NCBI RefSeq assembly: GCF_018390645.1
Contig: NZ_JAHBGC010000049.1
Span: 62,001 to 126,000 of the forward strand
Length of the DNA: 64,000 bases
Reading direction: 5' to 3'
DNA from: Ancylobacter dichloromethanicus
GTDB lineage: Bacteria > Pseudomonadota > Alphaproteobacteria > Rhizobiales > Xanthobacteraceae
The position numbers and the translations under genes were made by a program. Each line of letters starts with the position of its first letter. Within the stretch, counting starts at the first letter, position 1. Of this stretch, positions 17,156-25,253 are shown one piece after another. The notes beneath the pieces were generated by a model. The model did not search any database. It was given only the letters and a program-made list of their open reading frames with translations, and was not told where the DNA came from.

Positions 17156-18385
17156 TCATGCTCGCTTCTTGTCGCGCTTTCTGCTGCCGATGAGCGCCAT
17201 CAGCATCGGGCCAAGAGAGAACCCTCCGGCTTCCGCCTTTTTCGTCAAATCGCGGATATAGCCGCCGGCGCTATTGATCGCGGCACCGCGCTGCAGGATC
17301 GCCGCAACCACCACAGCAGCCTGAACCTCTCCCATGACGGTCCGCGCCTCCTCCCAGGCGCTCGGACTGATCCCCAGCATGGGCCGGACCACGGCAACGG
17401 TCGCCAGGAAGTCCCGCCAGTTCGAAATCCCGGACTTGGAGTAGTCGCAAACATCGGGACAAGCGTCGAGAACCATCCCCAAGGGGTAGGACCCTTCCGG
17501 CATCCGCGGCGTTTGGGGTTCTGGCGCTGCCTTCACCCCCCTCTCTTCTCGGAGAGCAGGTTCAAGTTCAATTAGGGAGTCTGGATTTGAATTCTGTTTG
17601 TGGCGCTCAAATGTGGACTCATTGGTGCTCATTTTATCTGTTTTTGCATGTACTTCCAGCAGCATAAGGATCTCGTCCGCCAGCAGGGTGAGCTCCTCGG
17701 CGATCGGCTCGAGCTCCGCGAGCGTGGCGTTCCGCTGAATCCGCGCCATGATGCCGCGGAAGAGCCCGTGGATCTCGGTCCAGTCGCTCGGCCCCTGCCC
17801 TGCCCTGTTCGTCGGTACACCCACCTCCTGGCCGGTCGCGATCATCTTGGCGATGTCCCGCCGGCAGATGGTAATGCGCTCGCGCACCAGCTTCAGTTCA
17901 CGCTCGGCCGCCATGATCGCCTCAGCAATCCGTTCGAACTCTTCGGCGCGCGCTACGAGCGGCCCGAGATCGAAGCCAAAGGCCATCGCAACCTCGCCAT
18001 CGCGGCCCTTGCGGGCGTAGCGCTTCCCGTTCGGACTGTCGCGCCGGATGACGAGCCCGGCATCGACCAAGACGGCCAGGTGCTTGCGCAGTGTGGACGC
18101 CGGCATGCCGTGCGCCCGTCGCGCCAGCTGGTCGTTGGACGGAAAGACGATCAGGTCTTCGCCCGTCAGCGTGGTCTCTGGATGAAACGTCAGCAGGGCG
18201 TTGAGCACCGACAATGCGCGCTCGGACACGCCGAGCGCGACCCTGGCAATGCAGAGCGTCTGATAGACGTGCCATTTATGAACCGCCTTTTCGAGCGGCC
18301 GTGCTTTTGCGATCGCCTGATTTGCCACATGGGCAAGCGTCAGCGTTCGCCGCCCGAAGGGCGTCGTCGATAGGTGTGGTTCCAT
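17156..18385 (-). CDS. repC: RepC replication initiator
   Basis: 409 aa, the usual RepC size. The N-terminal region starts with FGRRTLTLAHVANQ and KWHVYQTLCIARVALGVSERALSVLNALLTFHP, followed by a winged helix-turn-helix at about 82-112 (FPSNDQLARRAHGMPASTLRKHLAVL...). RepC binds the origin that lies inside its own gene and starts replication of repABC plasmids. It is last in the repABC operon, 200 bp after repB; that gap carries the antisense ctRNA that limits RepC production. An AT-rich tract in its middle marks a candidate origin. Confidence 0.95.
   Translation of the reverse strand: MEPHLSTTPFGRRTLTLAHVANQAIAKARPLEKAVHKWHVYQTLCIARVALGVSERALSVLNALLTFHPETTLTGEDLIVFPSNDQLARRAHGMPASTLRKHLAVLVDAGLVIRRDSPNGKRYARKGRDGEVAMAFGFDLGPLVARAEEFERIAEAIMAAERELKLVRERITICRRDIAKMIATGQEVGVPTNRAGQGPSDWTEIHGLFRGIMARIQRNATLAELEPIAEELTLLADEILMLLEVHAKTDKMSTNESTFERHKQNSNPDSLIELEPALREERGVKAAPEPQTPRMPEGSYPLGMVLDACPDVCDYSKSGISNWRDFLATVAVVRPMLGISPSAWEEARTVMGEVQAAVVVAAILQRGAAINSAGGYIRDLTKKAEAGGFSLGPMLMALIGSRKRDKKRA
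17563..17650. other. Candidate oriV: AT-rich tract within repC
   Basis: The otherwise GC-rich repC gene contains a strikingly AT-rich stretch here. In studied repABC plasmids the origin lies in such a low-GC segment of repC to which RepC binds. No iterons were identified. Assigned from position and composition only. Confidence 0.45.
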
Positions 18386-18487
18386 GTCTTTGCCTCTATG
18401 AGGGCAAAGGAAATCTGCTCGCCGAAACGGCGCTCAATCTCTCACGAGACTCTTGACTGTGATTCGCGGAAGTGTGATTCTCGTAAT

Positions 18488-18541
18488 CGCCAAAGAACGA
18501 GAAGGGCTTCCGGAACTCCGTTTCGGGGGCCTTTTTCTTTT
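18488..18541 (+). ncRNA. ctRNA, antisense RNA controlling repC (repB-repC intergenic)
   Basis: On the strand opposite repABC, a promoter-like TTGACT (18453-18458), 17 bp and GATTCT (18476-18481) is followed after ~24 bp by a strong intrinsic terminator. The hairpin spans 18505-18531, with a 12-bp stem including G-U pairs and a 3-nt loop, then TTTTTCTTTT. The RNA would be ~54 nt, the size of known repABC ctRNAs, and is complementary to the repC leader. By family precedent it represses repC expression and acts as an incompatibility determinant. Exact ends are estimated. Confidence 0.7.
18505..18541 (+). terminator. Intrinsic terminator of the ctRNA
   Basis: GGCTTCCGGAAC pairs with GTTTCGGGGGCC around a 3-nt loop and is followed immediately by a T-rich run. 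The reverse strand has no T-run after the hairpin, so it works in the plus direction, as expected for a counter-transcribed RNA. Confidence 0.75.
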
Positions 18542-18585
18542 GCCGCGTTGCTCCTAGCTGGTTGCGGTGAGCTTCGTACGGTCGG

Positions 18586-19629
18586 TCAGTCCTCCTTTTT
18601 CTCGTTGCTGTAGGTCTCGAAAAGGCGATCCATCTGCGTCAGCAGGAAATCGCCAAACCCGGGAGCATTGCGTTTGTCGATCGACAGAACGAATGCCCGG
18701 TCGGTCGATGAGACGCGTGCGACGCGCACGCCGGCGGGTGTGGACCAGTATTGTCCATGCGCCTTCTTGGCGACGGCGCGAGCTGCCGGCTCCTCCGGCA
18801 CGGGGGGATTCGAGATCAGTCCAAAGACAAGATCAAATCGTTCATCGGATGAAGCCGCCTGCACATCGGCCGACGCGAGAAAATCGGTCACTTGCTCGAT
18901 GTCGACGCCCGCCTCGAAAGCAGTGGCCAGCTCAACCCATCGGTCCCGGCCAGTCGTCGGCGCCGATCCGATAGCCTCAATGATCGCAAGCGGGATCTTC
19001 TTTACCACCGAGATCATTCGCGAGACGACCGTCTTGTCGACGGTCAAAGCGCTCATGATTGTCTCGCGATCGTAGCCCCCTTCCTCCAACCGCCAGGCGA
19101 ACAGAGCGCGCTCTATGAATGAGAGGTTCGCTCGCGCGCTGTTTTCCTGTCCCTGGGCGAGGACGAGATCGCGATCCGAGAGCTTCTTGACAACGGCTCG
19201 GACCTGGCGTCCGAGCACCTTGCAGGCTCGCCAACGCCGTCGCCCGAACGCGAGTTGATAGCGCCCGCTCTCCTTTGGATGGGGCCGGACGAGCACGGGG
19301 GAATCCTGACCGCGCGCTTCGATTGCCGCGACCAGCGTACGGAAGTCCGCGTCATCGTCGTGCGACAATCGGTCGGCAATAAAGGGCGGGTCGATGATGT
19401 CAGGGTCGACATCGATCACGGTCTCGCCGGCAGTGAGGCGGGCTTCGAGGTCTCTGGCTGCGTCTGCTCGCGCGGCCAACTCGTCAATAGAGCGCGTGAC
19501 GGCACCGAGAGCGCCTCGGGTTGCGAACGCCGGAGGCGACACTCTTTGCGGCACCGCGGGAGCATCGTCGGAGTTGACTGCCGTCAACTTTTTCTCAGGT
19601 GAGGCGGAGAACAGTCCCTTGCGTGCCAT
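18586..19629 (-). CDS. repB: RepB, ParB-family centromere-binding protein
   Basis: 347 aa. The ParB/Spo0J core is present: ELAFGRRR-type box as YQLAFGRRRWRA (124-135), ENSARANLSFIERA (162-175) and a helix-turn-helix near 187-206 (DRETIMSALTVDKTVVSRMI). RepB binds the parS sites and works with RepA in partition and in autorepression of the operon. Its start codon overlaps the RepA stop by one base (TAATG), indicating translational coupling. A perfect parS site lies inside codons 14-19 of repB itself. Confidence 0.95.
   Translation of the reverse strand: MARKGLFSASPEKKLTAVNSDDAPAVPQRVSPPAFATRGALGAVTRSIDELAARADAARDLEARLTAGETVIDVDPDIIDPPFIADRLSHDDDADFRTLVAAIEARGQDSPVLVRPHPKESGRYQLAFGRRRWRACKVLGRQVRAVVKKLSDRDLVLAQGQENSARANLSFIERALFAWRLEEGGYDRETIMSALTVDKTVVSRMISVVKKIPLAIIEAIGSAPTTGRDRWVELATAFEAGVDIEQVTDFLASADVQAASSDERFDLVFGLISNPPVPEEPAARAVAKKAHGQYWSTPAGVRVARVSSTDRAFVLSIDKRNAPGFGDFLLTQMDRLFETYSNEKKED
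19573..19588. promoter_or_regulatory. parS site 1, inside repB
   Basis: GTTGACTGCCGTCAAC, a 16-bp palindrome matching the repABC parS consensus GTTNNNNGCNNNNAAC exactly. It is within the repB coding sequence near its 5' end. RepB should bind here. Confidence 0.85.
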
Positions 19630-20843
19630 TACCCCCTCCCCCAGGCCTTGTGGATCAGCCCCTCGATCTCTCCATTGACCGCGTCGAGAGACTCGATCGC
19701 CCGATCGTATGTGCTCGGCGTGAACTCCTTTCGTTCGACCTCATAGAGCGTTTGCTTCGTAAGGCCGGCATCGGAGATCGCGACGCTCTTCAGCATCGGA
19801 TTGGTCAGGACGTGACGTCCGAACCGTGTGCGAATGAAGGTGACCATCTCGGTCTGCGGTTGGTCCGACGCCTCGTAGCGCGTGATGAGGTAACGCACCC
19901 AATCGTACTGCATCTTGCCGCCGGCTTTCTTCAGATGCGCCATGACGTCTCCGAGCATCTGCAGGAACTGAGACATGGACATCACGTCGAGCATCTGCGG
20001 ATGCACGGTGACGAGCAGGGCGGTCGCCGAACACAGGGCGATCATGGTCAGATAGCCTAGCTGCGGCGGGCAATCGAGAATGACGACGTCGTACCGGTCT
20101 GCTACCGGGCCGAGTGCCTCGTCCAGTCGCGCGAAGAATTGGCGGCCCATGCTGCCGCTTTCCTTCGTCGCCAATACGAGCGGAGTGTCATACTCGAAGT
20201 CCATCAGCTCGATGTTGCCAGGCACGATATCGAGCCCGGCAAAGTTCGTCCTCCGGATGACATCCGAGAGAGGGCGCCGCTCGTCATCATATCGAATTGC
20301 GCCGTAGAGCGTCTCATTGCGGCCGACATCAAACTCGGGCTGAAGGCCATGAAGCGCCGTCAGGCTCGCTTGAGGGTCTAGATCGATGGCCAGAACGCGA
20401 TGACCGGCCAGCGCAAGATGTTGAGCTAAATGGGCGGCCGTCGTGGTCTTTCCACTTCCTCCCTTGAAGTTGGCAACCGCGATGATCTGGAGATGCTCGG
20501 AGCCCTGGCGATGCGGAACATAGCGCTTCCTGGCTCTGGCATTGTCGTCGAGGTACTGGCGAAGCTCTAGGATTTGCTCAGCGCTGTACGAGCGGCGGCC
20601 GGATGGCGTCACCGATGGAGCCGGCCCCTTGCCTTCGAGCGACAGGTTTCGGAGATAGCCCGGCTTCACCCCAAGGAATCGGGCTACCTCACTTAACTGA
20701 AACGACCGCAGCGACTTCTCCGCCACGGGCGGGAAATGCTCAAGCCAATGCGCTTGCAGCTTTGCTGATAGATCGCGACCATGCTCCATGATGAGCGAGT
20801 CGACGTCATCAACTGCATCGGTGGCGCGTGAAGTGTCGGCCAT
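19629..20843 (-). CDS. repA: RepA, ParA-family partition ATPase
   Basis: 404 aa from ATG 20843. An upstream in-frame start at 20876 would leave almost no leader after the likely promoter and is rejected. A MerR-like helix-turn-helix at about 50-75 (LSEVARFLGVKPGYLRNL) precedes the deviant Walker A KGGSGKTT at 127-134. VLAIDLDPQASLT and VVILDCPPQLGYL supply the remaining ParA motifs. RepA moves RepB-parS complexes and represses the repABC promoter together with RepB. It is first in the operon. Confidence 0.95.
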   Translation of the reverse strand: MADTSRATDAVDDVDSLIMEHGRDLSAKLQAHWLEHFPPVAEKSLRSFQLSEVARFLGVKPGYLRNLSLEGKGPAPSVTPSGRRSYSAEQILELRQYLDDNARARKRYVPHRQGSEHLQIIAVANFKGGSGKTTTAAHLAQHLALAGHRVLAIDLDPQASLTALHGLQPEFDVGRNETLYGAIRYDDERRPLSDVIRRTNFAGLDIVPGNIELMDFEYDTPLVLATKESGSMGRQFFARLDEALGPVADRYDVVILDCPPQLGYLTMIALCSATALLVTVHPQMLDVMSMSQFLQMLGDVMAHLKKAGGKMQYDWVRYLITRYEASDQPQTEMVTFIRTRFGRHVLTNPMLKSVAISDAGLTKQTLYEVERKEFTPSTYDRAIESLDAVNGEIEGLIHKAWGRG

Positions 20844-20893
20844 TCGTTTTTCCCGCACATGCGCTTTCAACGCCACTTCTGACGTAGAACCGC

Positions 20894-20922
20894 ATTTAGA
20901 GCCGATTCTAACGGTGCGGCAA
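20894..20922 (-). promoter_or_regulatory. Candidate repABC promoter
   Basis: Read on the minus strand: TTGCCG, a 17-bp spacer, then CTAAAT. This is a fair sigma-70-type pair placed ~50 bp before the RepA start. The region also contains short inverted motifs that could be the RepA operator. No other good pair was found between repA and the DUF736 gene. Confidence 0.45.
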
Positions 20923-21134
20923 GGCTTTTTGGGTTAATGAAAGGTTAACGACGCGAGGCGTCGGCAAACGCTCTGGCCATCCAGAGTCAATTCTCTCGTG
21001 GACATCGCCTTTGGCGCTCTTCGCTTGGCCGTTCGGCGCTTCCTCGGCGACGCCCCGCCAGAGCGGATCGGTGACGGTTTGATCGGATTTGCGAGGCGCC
21101 GACCCCGCGTGGTGGCGGGGCCGGCGGCTTCGGG

Positions 21135-21455
21135 TCAGCTGGCGGGGTTCCAGATGATGACCTTCTTGTTGGGCTCCTCGCCCGGCGCCGGCGCCACGTT
21201 GCCGTAGATCGTGCCGAACTCGGGGGCCGAGAGCGACACCGAGATGTACTCCTCGCCGGTGGTCTTCGAGATCCGGTTCCAGCCGGCGCCCAGCTCGAAG
21301 CCGTTCTTGCGCGAGATCACCCGGTAGTCCGGCTCGTTGTCCTTCGCCTTGCGGGTGTTCGGCACCAGCGCGATCGGGGCGGTGACGTTGAGGGTGGCGA
21401 GCGTGCCTTCGAGGTTGCCGTCCGCCTTCACGGTGAGGGTTGCGATCGTGGCCAT
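21135..21455 (-). CDS. DUF736 family protein, copy 1
   Basis: 106 aa beginning MATIATLTVKADGNLEGTLA. It shows the DUF736 pattern: GTLATLNVTAPI, KAKDNEPDYRVISRKNGFELGAGWNRISKTTGEEYISVSL and a C-terminal FGTIYGNVAP...KKVIIWNPAS. It is small, beta-rich, without a signal peptide, and of unknown function. DUF736 proteins are very common on alphaproteobacterial plasmids near transfer genes. This copy carries two extra residues (AG) compared with copy 2, in the acidic/proline stretch near residue 90. An AAGGGAG ribosome-binding site follows a conserved hairpin upstream. Confidence 0.9.
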   Translation of the reverse strand: MATIATLTVKADGNLEGTLATLNVTAPIALVPNTRKAKDNEPDYRVISRKNGFELGAGWNRISKTTGEEYISVSLSAPEFGTIYGNVAPAPGEEPNKKVIIWNPAS

Positions 21456-21479
21456 GTGAAGTCTCCCTTGAGGTTGCTC

Positions 21480-21492
21480 GGGGACCATCCCC
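21480..21492 (-). promoter_or_regulatory. Leader hairpin box GGGGACCATCCCC, 25 nt before DUF736 copy 1
   Basis: On the minus strand GGGG-atggt-CCCC can form a small hairpin ending just before the ribosome-binding site. The identical box occurs at the same distance before DUF736 copy 2 and before the 56-aa gene at 41519-41689, and a degenerate one occurs before the 65-aa gene at 30904-31101. Confidence 0.6.
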
Positions 21493-22151
21493 GATGACGC
21501 CCAAAGGAAGGGGCCGGACGCCGTCGTCACCGCAGCGCAGCGAAGGGGAACCCCCGGTCGGGGTCCCCGCGATGCCCGCATCGTGGGGTGGCCAGCGGGG
21601 TTGACGGCACTAGGCGGCCGAGACCCGGATACAGGCGGCAAAGAGGAGGGGATGGGCTTCGAAGCCACCGACCAAAGGGGACACCCTCCAGGCCATGCCC
21701 CGCCCTCGCCCTCACCAGGCAGGACCGGCACCGCAGCGCCCGCCCGCCGTCCCGGCCACCGCCAGTCGGGTCGCCGACGTTCACGCCCGCTGGCGGACAT
21801 CCGGCATACGCAGGTCGATCACGCCGACGGCGCCGCGTCGGCGCCCGCTCGAACCGCAGATCGCCACCTCAGCGAGAGCTTTCACGTCGAACCCGTGCCC
21901 CGGTCCCGGGCTCATTCCCGACAACACGCAAGGCGACGAGGCATGCCCGACTTCACAATCGCAATCCCGGCACGTCCATAGCCGGGACCGGACCAGCCAG
22001 CGCGCGCGGTGACGGACTAGCCTCATCGGGGCGCATCTTTGCAAATGCGCCTTCCAGGAAGGCCAACCAAGGAAGGCGCCCGGAGGCATGGCAGGAACGG
22101 AGTTTGATTGCCGCTCGCTTGGTCTGAACCGTACAAGGCCGGTCCGTCCGA

Positions 22152-22167
22152 GTTGACTGCCGTCAAC
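22152..22167. promoter_or_regulatory. parS site 2
   Basis: GTTGACTGCCGTCAAC, identical to the parS inside repB. It lies in the 319-bp spacer between the two tandem repeat copies, ~1.3 kb upstream of repA. Confidence 0.85.
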
Positions 22168-22230
22168 TTTTTGACCGCGAGCGCTCCGATCTCCTCGCGG
22201 CCAATCCGGAGGATGCTGCGGGACGGCGGA

Positions 22231-22246
22231 GTTGACGGCTGTCAAC
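22231..22246. promoter_or_regulatory. parS site 3
   Basis: GTTGACGGCTGTCAAC also fits GTTNNNNGCNNNNAAC, with one base pair of the inner palindrome changed. It is 79 bp from parS 2, making a two-site centromere cluster in the spacer between the duplicated segments. Confidence 0.85.
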
Positions 22247-22296
22247 TCAAAGACTGAGCACCGACCCCGCGTGGTGGCGGGGCCGGCGGCTTCGGG

Positions 22297-22611
22297 TCAG
22301 CTGGCGGGGTTCCAGATGATGACCTTCTTGTTGGGATCCTCGCCCGGCGCCACGTTGCCGTAGATGGTGCCGAACTCGGGGGCCGAGAGCGAGACCGAGA
22401 TGTACTCCTCGCCGGTGGTCTTCGAGATCCGGTTCCAGCCGGCGCCCAGCTCGAAGCCGTTCTTGCGCGAGATCACGCGGTAGTCCGGCTCGTTGTCCTT
22501 CGCCTTGCGGGCGTTCGGCACCAGGACGATCGGCGCGGTGACGTTGAGGGTGGCGAGCGTGCCTTCCAGGTTGCCGTCCGCCTTCTGGGTGAGGGTTGCG
22601 ATCGTGGCCAT
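22297..22611 (-). CDS. DUF736 family protein, copy 2
   Basis: 104 aa, nearly identical to copy 1 but with a TQKADG instead of TVKADG start, PNARKAK instead of PNTRKAK, and the short form NVAPGEDPNKK. Both copies keep intact frames and identical ribosome-binding regions, so both are probably expressed. The function of DUF736 is unknown. Confidence 0.9.
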   Translation of the reverse strand: MATIATLTQKADGNLEGTLATLNVTAPIVLVPNARKAKDNEPDYRVISRKNGFELGAGWNRISKTTGEEYISVSLSAPEFGTIYGNVAPGEDPNKKVIIWNPAS

Positions 22612-22635
22612 GTGAAGTCTCCCTTGAGGTTGCTC

Positions 22636-22648
22636 GGGGACCATCCCC
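22636..22648 (-). promoter_or_regulatory. Leader hairpin box GGGGACCATCCCC before DUF736 copy 2
   Basis: Same sequence and same 25-nt distance from the start codon as at copy 1. Confidence 0.6.
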
Positions 22649-23240
22649 GATGACGCCCAAAGGAAGGGGCCGGACGCCGTCGTCACCGCAGCGCAGCGCA
22701 GCGAAGGGGAACCCCCGGCCGGGGTCCCCGCGATGCCTGCATCGCGGGGTGGCCAGCGGGGTTGACGGCACTAGGCGGCCGAGACCCGGACACAGGCGGC
22801 AAAGAGGAGGGGATGGGCTTCGAAGCCACCGACCACAGGAGCCCCTGCCACCAGGCCACGCTCGCCCGCGCCAGCCAGGACCGCACCGCAGTGCCCGCCC
22901 GCCGTCCCGGCCACCGCCAGTCGGGTCGCCGACGTTCACGCCCGCTGGCGGACATCCGGCATACGCAGGTCGATCACGCCGACGGCGCCGCGCCGGCGCC
23001 CGCTCGAACCGCAGATCGTCACCTCAGCGAGAGCTTTCACGTCGAACCCGTGCCCCGGTCCCGGGCTCATTCCCGACAACACGCAAGGCGACGAGGCGAT
23101 CCCATCTTGGTCAGCATCGGCCCGGCAAAACCGCAACCGGGCAACGTCGGCAAGCGGGGGCGCTCAGCGAACGCTGTGGGGAGGAGGTCGACGCGCTCCT
23201 CGGTCAGCACAGTAGCCTTCCGGCAAGTCCGTAACGCCGG

Positions 23241-23660
23241 CTAGTCGGTGCAATCTATCCGCGCCTGTCCGGCCTGGAAGAGGGGAGACACCGCGGCTGC
23301 AAGCTGACCGACGAAGGAGCGACTAAAGCGTCCAAGAAAGGGATCGCCCGCATCGAGATAGAAGGACCGCTCGGCGATATCATAATTGTACTCGCTGACG
23401 CTGATCCAGGCCCGCTTGAGATCGCTGAGCCCGCCGCGCCGGCATTCGATTTCGGGAACCTCGATCGCGACCTGCTCGGAGCCCGGTTGGCGGCTTGAAA
23501 TCGCCAGGAGCGCAAGGTGGGTCAGACCGTCCGATCCGCGCACTGCGAGGATAACGCAGACGGGTCGATCCTTGCGACCTTCGGTCTCGCCGTGTTCCTG
23601 CTGCCACTTCCAGAGGTACGGATACTGGATGATCGCGCCGGGACGCAGGTCATCGGTCAT
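23241..23660 (-). CDS. PemK/MazF-like toxin of a type II toxin-antitoxin pair
   Basis: 139 aa from ATG 23660; the longer frame upstream overlaps the antitoxin out of frame. The N-terminus LRPGAIIQYPYLWKWQQEHGETEGRKDRPVCVILAV has the GAIIxYPY and KxRPVCVI features of PemK/MazF-like endoribonucleases. The rest (SEQVAIEVPEIECRRGGLSDLKRAWISVSEYNYD) fits a larger variant of the fold. It starts 11 bp inside the end of the Phd-like gene. mRNA cleavage is inferred from family; other activities cannot be excluded. Confidence 0.65.
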   Translation of the reverse strand: MTDDLRPGAIIQYPYLWKWQQEHGETEGRKDRPVCVILAVRGSDGLTHLALLAISSRQPGSEQVAIEVPEIECRRGGLSDLKRAWISVSEYNYDIAERSFYLDAGDPFLGRFSRSFVGQLAAAVSPLFQAGQARIDCTD

Positions 23661-23910
23661 CGTCGTAGCCTTCGCCCGTCGCCAAACGGTCGAGCTCAGC
23701 CGAGAACAACGAGGCGACGTCGTCCGGCGTTTCACCGGCGGCGTATGCGCGGCGGGGGTCGCCTTCGCCCCTGATCTTCTGGTAGTGCTCGTAGCTCATC
23801 ATGACGAAGCGGGGCTTGCGATGCCGCGTGATGACGATCGGTGACTTCGTCGCCGCATCGGTGACTTCGCCGACCTGCTTGTTGAGGTCATTGGTGGTGA
23901 AGGCGCGCAT
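23650..23910 (-). CDS. Phd/YefM-family antitoxin
   Basis: 86 aa with the Phd/YefM pattern: FTTNDLNKQVGEVTDAATKSPIVITRHRKPRFVMMSYEHYQKI (DNA-binding N-terminal fold). The acidic C-terminal tail should bind the toxin. It is the first gene of the pair and overlaps the toxin by 11 bp. The repeat-rich sequence just upstream is the likely operator for autorepression. Confidence 0.9.
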   Translation of the reverse strand: MRAFTTNDLNKQVGEVTDAATKSPIVITRHRKPRFVMMSYEHYQKIRGEGDPRRAYAAGETPDDVASLFSAELDRLATGEGYDDDR

Positions 23911-23927
23911 GTGAATCCTCCGCGCTA

Positions 23928-23957
23928 ATATCCATGATTTCCATCATATCCATGTTT
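23928..23957 (-). promoter_or_regulatory. Likely operator of the Phd/PemK-like operon
   Basis: An AT-rich run with two direct copies of ATATCCATG flanking ATGATTTCCATCAT-like symmetry, 18-47 bp before the antitoxin start. Repeated palindromic elements here are typical binding sites for a Phd/YefM antitoxin. No regulator data. Confidence 0.5.
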
Positions 23958-23982
23958 CCCATGAGTTCAAGGGAAACGACGC

Positions 23983-24915
23983 TCACGCGCCGCCCCCGAA
24001 CCGCCAGACCGGGATACCCATCGCCTTCGCCTTGTCGGCCAGGTTGTCGGTGATCCCGGAGCCCGGGAAGACCACCACGCCGATCGGCAGCGCCCTGAGC
24101 AATTCGTCGTTGCGCTTGAAAGGCGCCGCCTTGGCGTGCCGCGTCCAGTCCGGCTTGAAGGACACTTGCGGCACCTTGCGCGCATCCGCCCACCTCGAGG
24201 CGATGAACTCCGCGCCCTTCGTTGATCCGCCATGGAGCAGCACCATGTCGGCATGTTTCACGTGCACCTTGTCGAGCACCTCCCAGATGGCCTGGTAGTC
24301 GTTGCAGTCGAGGCCGCCGGCGAAGGCGACCTTCACGCCGGCCGGCATCAGGGGCTCGATCTCGACCCGGCGCTTGGCGGCGAGGAAGTCCCGGCTGTCG
24401 ATGACTGCGGCGGTCAGGTTGCGATGATTGACCTTCGAGCCGGTCCGCGGATGCCACACCGATCCAACATGGGCCTCGAAGAGGTCGCCGGCGTGCTCAC
24501 GGAAGAACTCCATGGTCTCGCGGCGCTCGATCATGGTCGTGCCCTCGGCGATGAGGCGCTCGAGTTCGACGGAGCGCACTTCCGAGCCGTCCTGCTCCTG
24601 CTGGCTCTTGCGCTGGTCGTCCTCGTTGCGGTCGAGCTCGCGCTGGATGCGGCCCGCCGCGCGGTGGAACAGGTTGACCGTCGACCACAGCAGGTCCTCG
24701 AGGTCGGGCTCCAGCCGGGTGTCGGCCAGGGTCGCGATGAGTGCATCGAAAATGTCGGCCAGGGCTCCCCGGACCACGGGCTCGTCGGGGAGGGGTCTCG
24801 GATCAGGCTCGTCCTGATATGGACGGTAGCCGTAGAGCTGCAGTTCGTGGATGACCTGGGATGTCGCCGAAGAAGCGTGGATCGGCTCGTCGTCGGGGTG
24901 CTGGTCGATCGCCAT
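23983..24915 (-). CDS. DUF2493 (SLOG/YspA-like) protein
   Basis: 310 aa from ATG 24915, which has AGGAGG 8-9 nt upstream; the longer frame above it is rejected. The C-terminal ~130 residues form a Rossmann-like SLOG domain: VAFAGGLDCNDYQAIWEVLDKV, MVLLHGGSTKGAEFIASRWAD and GVVVFPGSGITDNLADKAKAMGIPVWRF. SLOG proteins bind nucleotide-derived ligands. The N-terminal half is helical and acidic. DUF2493 genes are standard companions of plasmid transfer and antirestriction blocks; no substrate is known. Confidence 0.85.
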   Translation of the reverse strand: MAIDQHPDDEPIHASSATSQVIHELQLYGYRPYQDEPDPRPLPDEPVVRGALADIFDALIATLADTRLEPDLEDLLWSTVNLFHRAAGRIQRELDRNEDDQRKSQQEQDGSEVRSVELERLIAEGTTMIERRETMEFFREHAGDLFEAHVGSVWHPRTGSKVNHRNLTAAVIDSRDFLAAKRRVEIEPLMPAGVKVAFAGGLDCNDYQAIWEVLDKVHVKHADMVLLHGGSTKGAEFIASRWADARKVPQVSFKPDWTRHAKAAPFKRNDELLRALPIGVVVFPGSGITDNLADKAKAMGIPVWRFGGGA

Positions 24916-25253
24916 GGGGATGTCCTCCTTGGGGTGGCGGCCGCGCCCATCGCGGCCTTCGCGGCGATCAGGCGGCGGAGGGGCCGGGCTTGCACCGCCA
25001 AGCGCAGCGCGGCGGCCGGAGCATCGCGGAGGAGGGCAGGGCGGCGGCTGTTTTGGTTCGCGATGCAAAGGCAGGCTTTTGCCTGCCGGCGGAAAACAGT
25101 TGCCGACCGCACTTGCCGGCCCGGCCGCTCTGACGCCCACTCGCCCTCTAGAAGGCCATGGATGCGGCCCTCTCACGCCAAGGGACACTCGCCTGCGATC
25201 AGCACAGCCGGCTCCCCGATGCCGAGCACCTCTTCCCCTCCCGGCGCATCCCG
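24916..25253. other. Gene-free leader of DUF2493 (338 bp)
   Basis: No supported gene. It contains the DUF2493 ribosome-binding site, GC-rich inverted segments near 24930-24970 and the hairpin at 25071-25088. It separates the Toprim gene's stop from the next start. Confidence 0.5.
25071..25088. terminator. Perfect hairpin downstream of the Toprim gene; weak terminator candidate
   Basis: GGCAGGC-tttt-GCCTGCC is a perfect 7-bp stem. In the minus direction, which is the direction of the Toprim gene 166 bp upstream, it is followed by TTTGC, too short a T-run for a confident call. Confidence 0.35.

Larger units (their letters stand above)
21101..21942. repeat. Tandem duplication, copy A (~840 bp, contains DUF736 gene 1)
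   Basis: This segment matches 22262-23097 almost base for base, starting at CGACCCCGCGTGGTGG and ending at ACACGCAAGGCGACGAGGC. It contains the DUF736 gene and its whole upstream leader. The copies differ by scattered substitutions and short indels, so the duplication is not brand new. Outside the DUF736 gene I see no other gene in it. Confidence 0.9.
22262..23097. repeat. Tandem duplication, copy B (contains DUF736 gene 2)
   Basis: The second copy of the ~840-bp segment at 21101-21942, in the same orientation. The two copies flank the parS cluster. The non-coding portion upstream of DUF736 (about 22612-23097) is as well conserved as the gene, which argues either for a recent event or for a functional leader. 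After copy B, 23098-23240 shows no gene. Confidence 0.9.

Noticed and set aside
21583-21981. Open frames within the non-coding half of the 840-bp repeats
   Set aside because: They are Pro/Arg-rich on both strands with no start signals, and copies A and B carry indels that change the frames.
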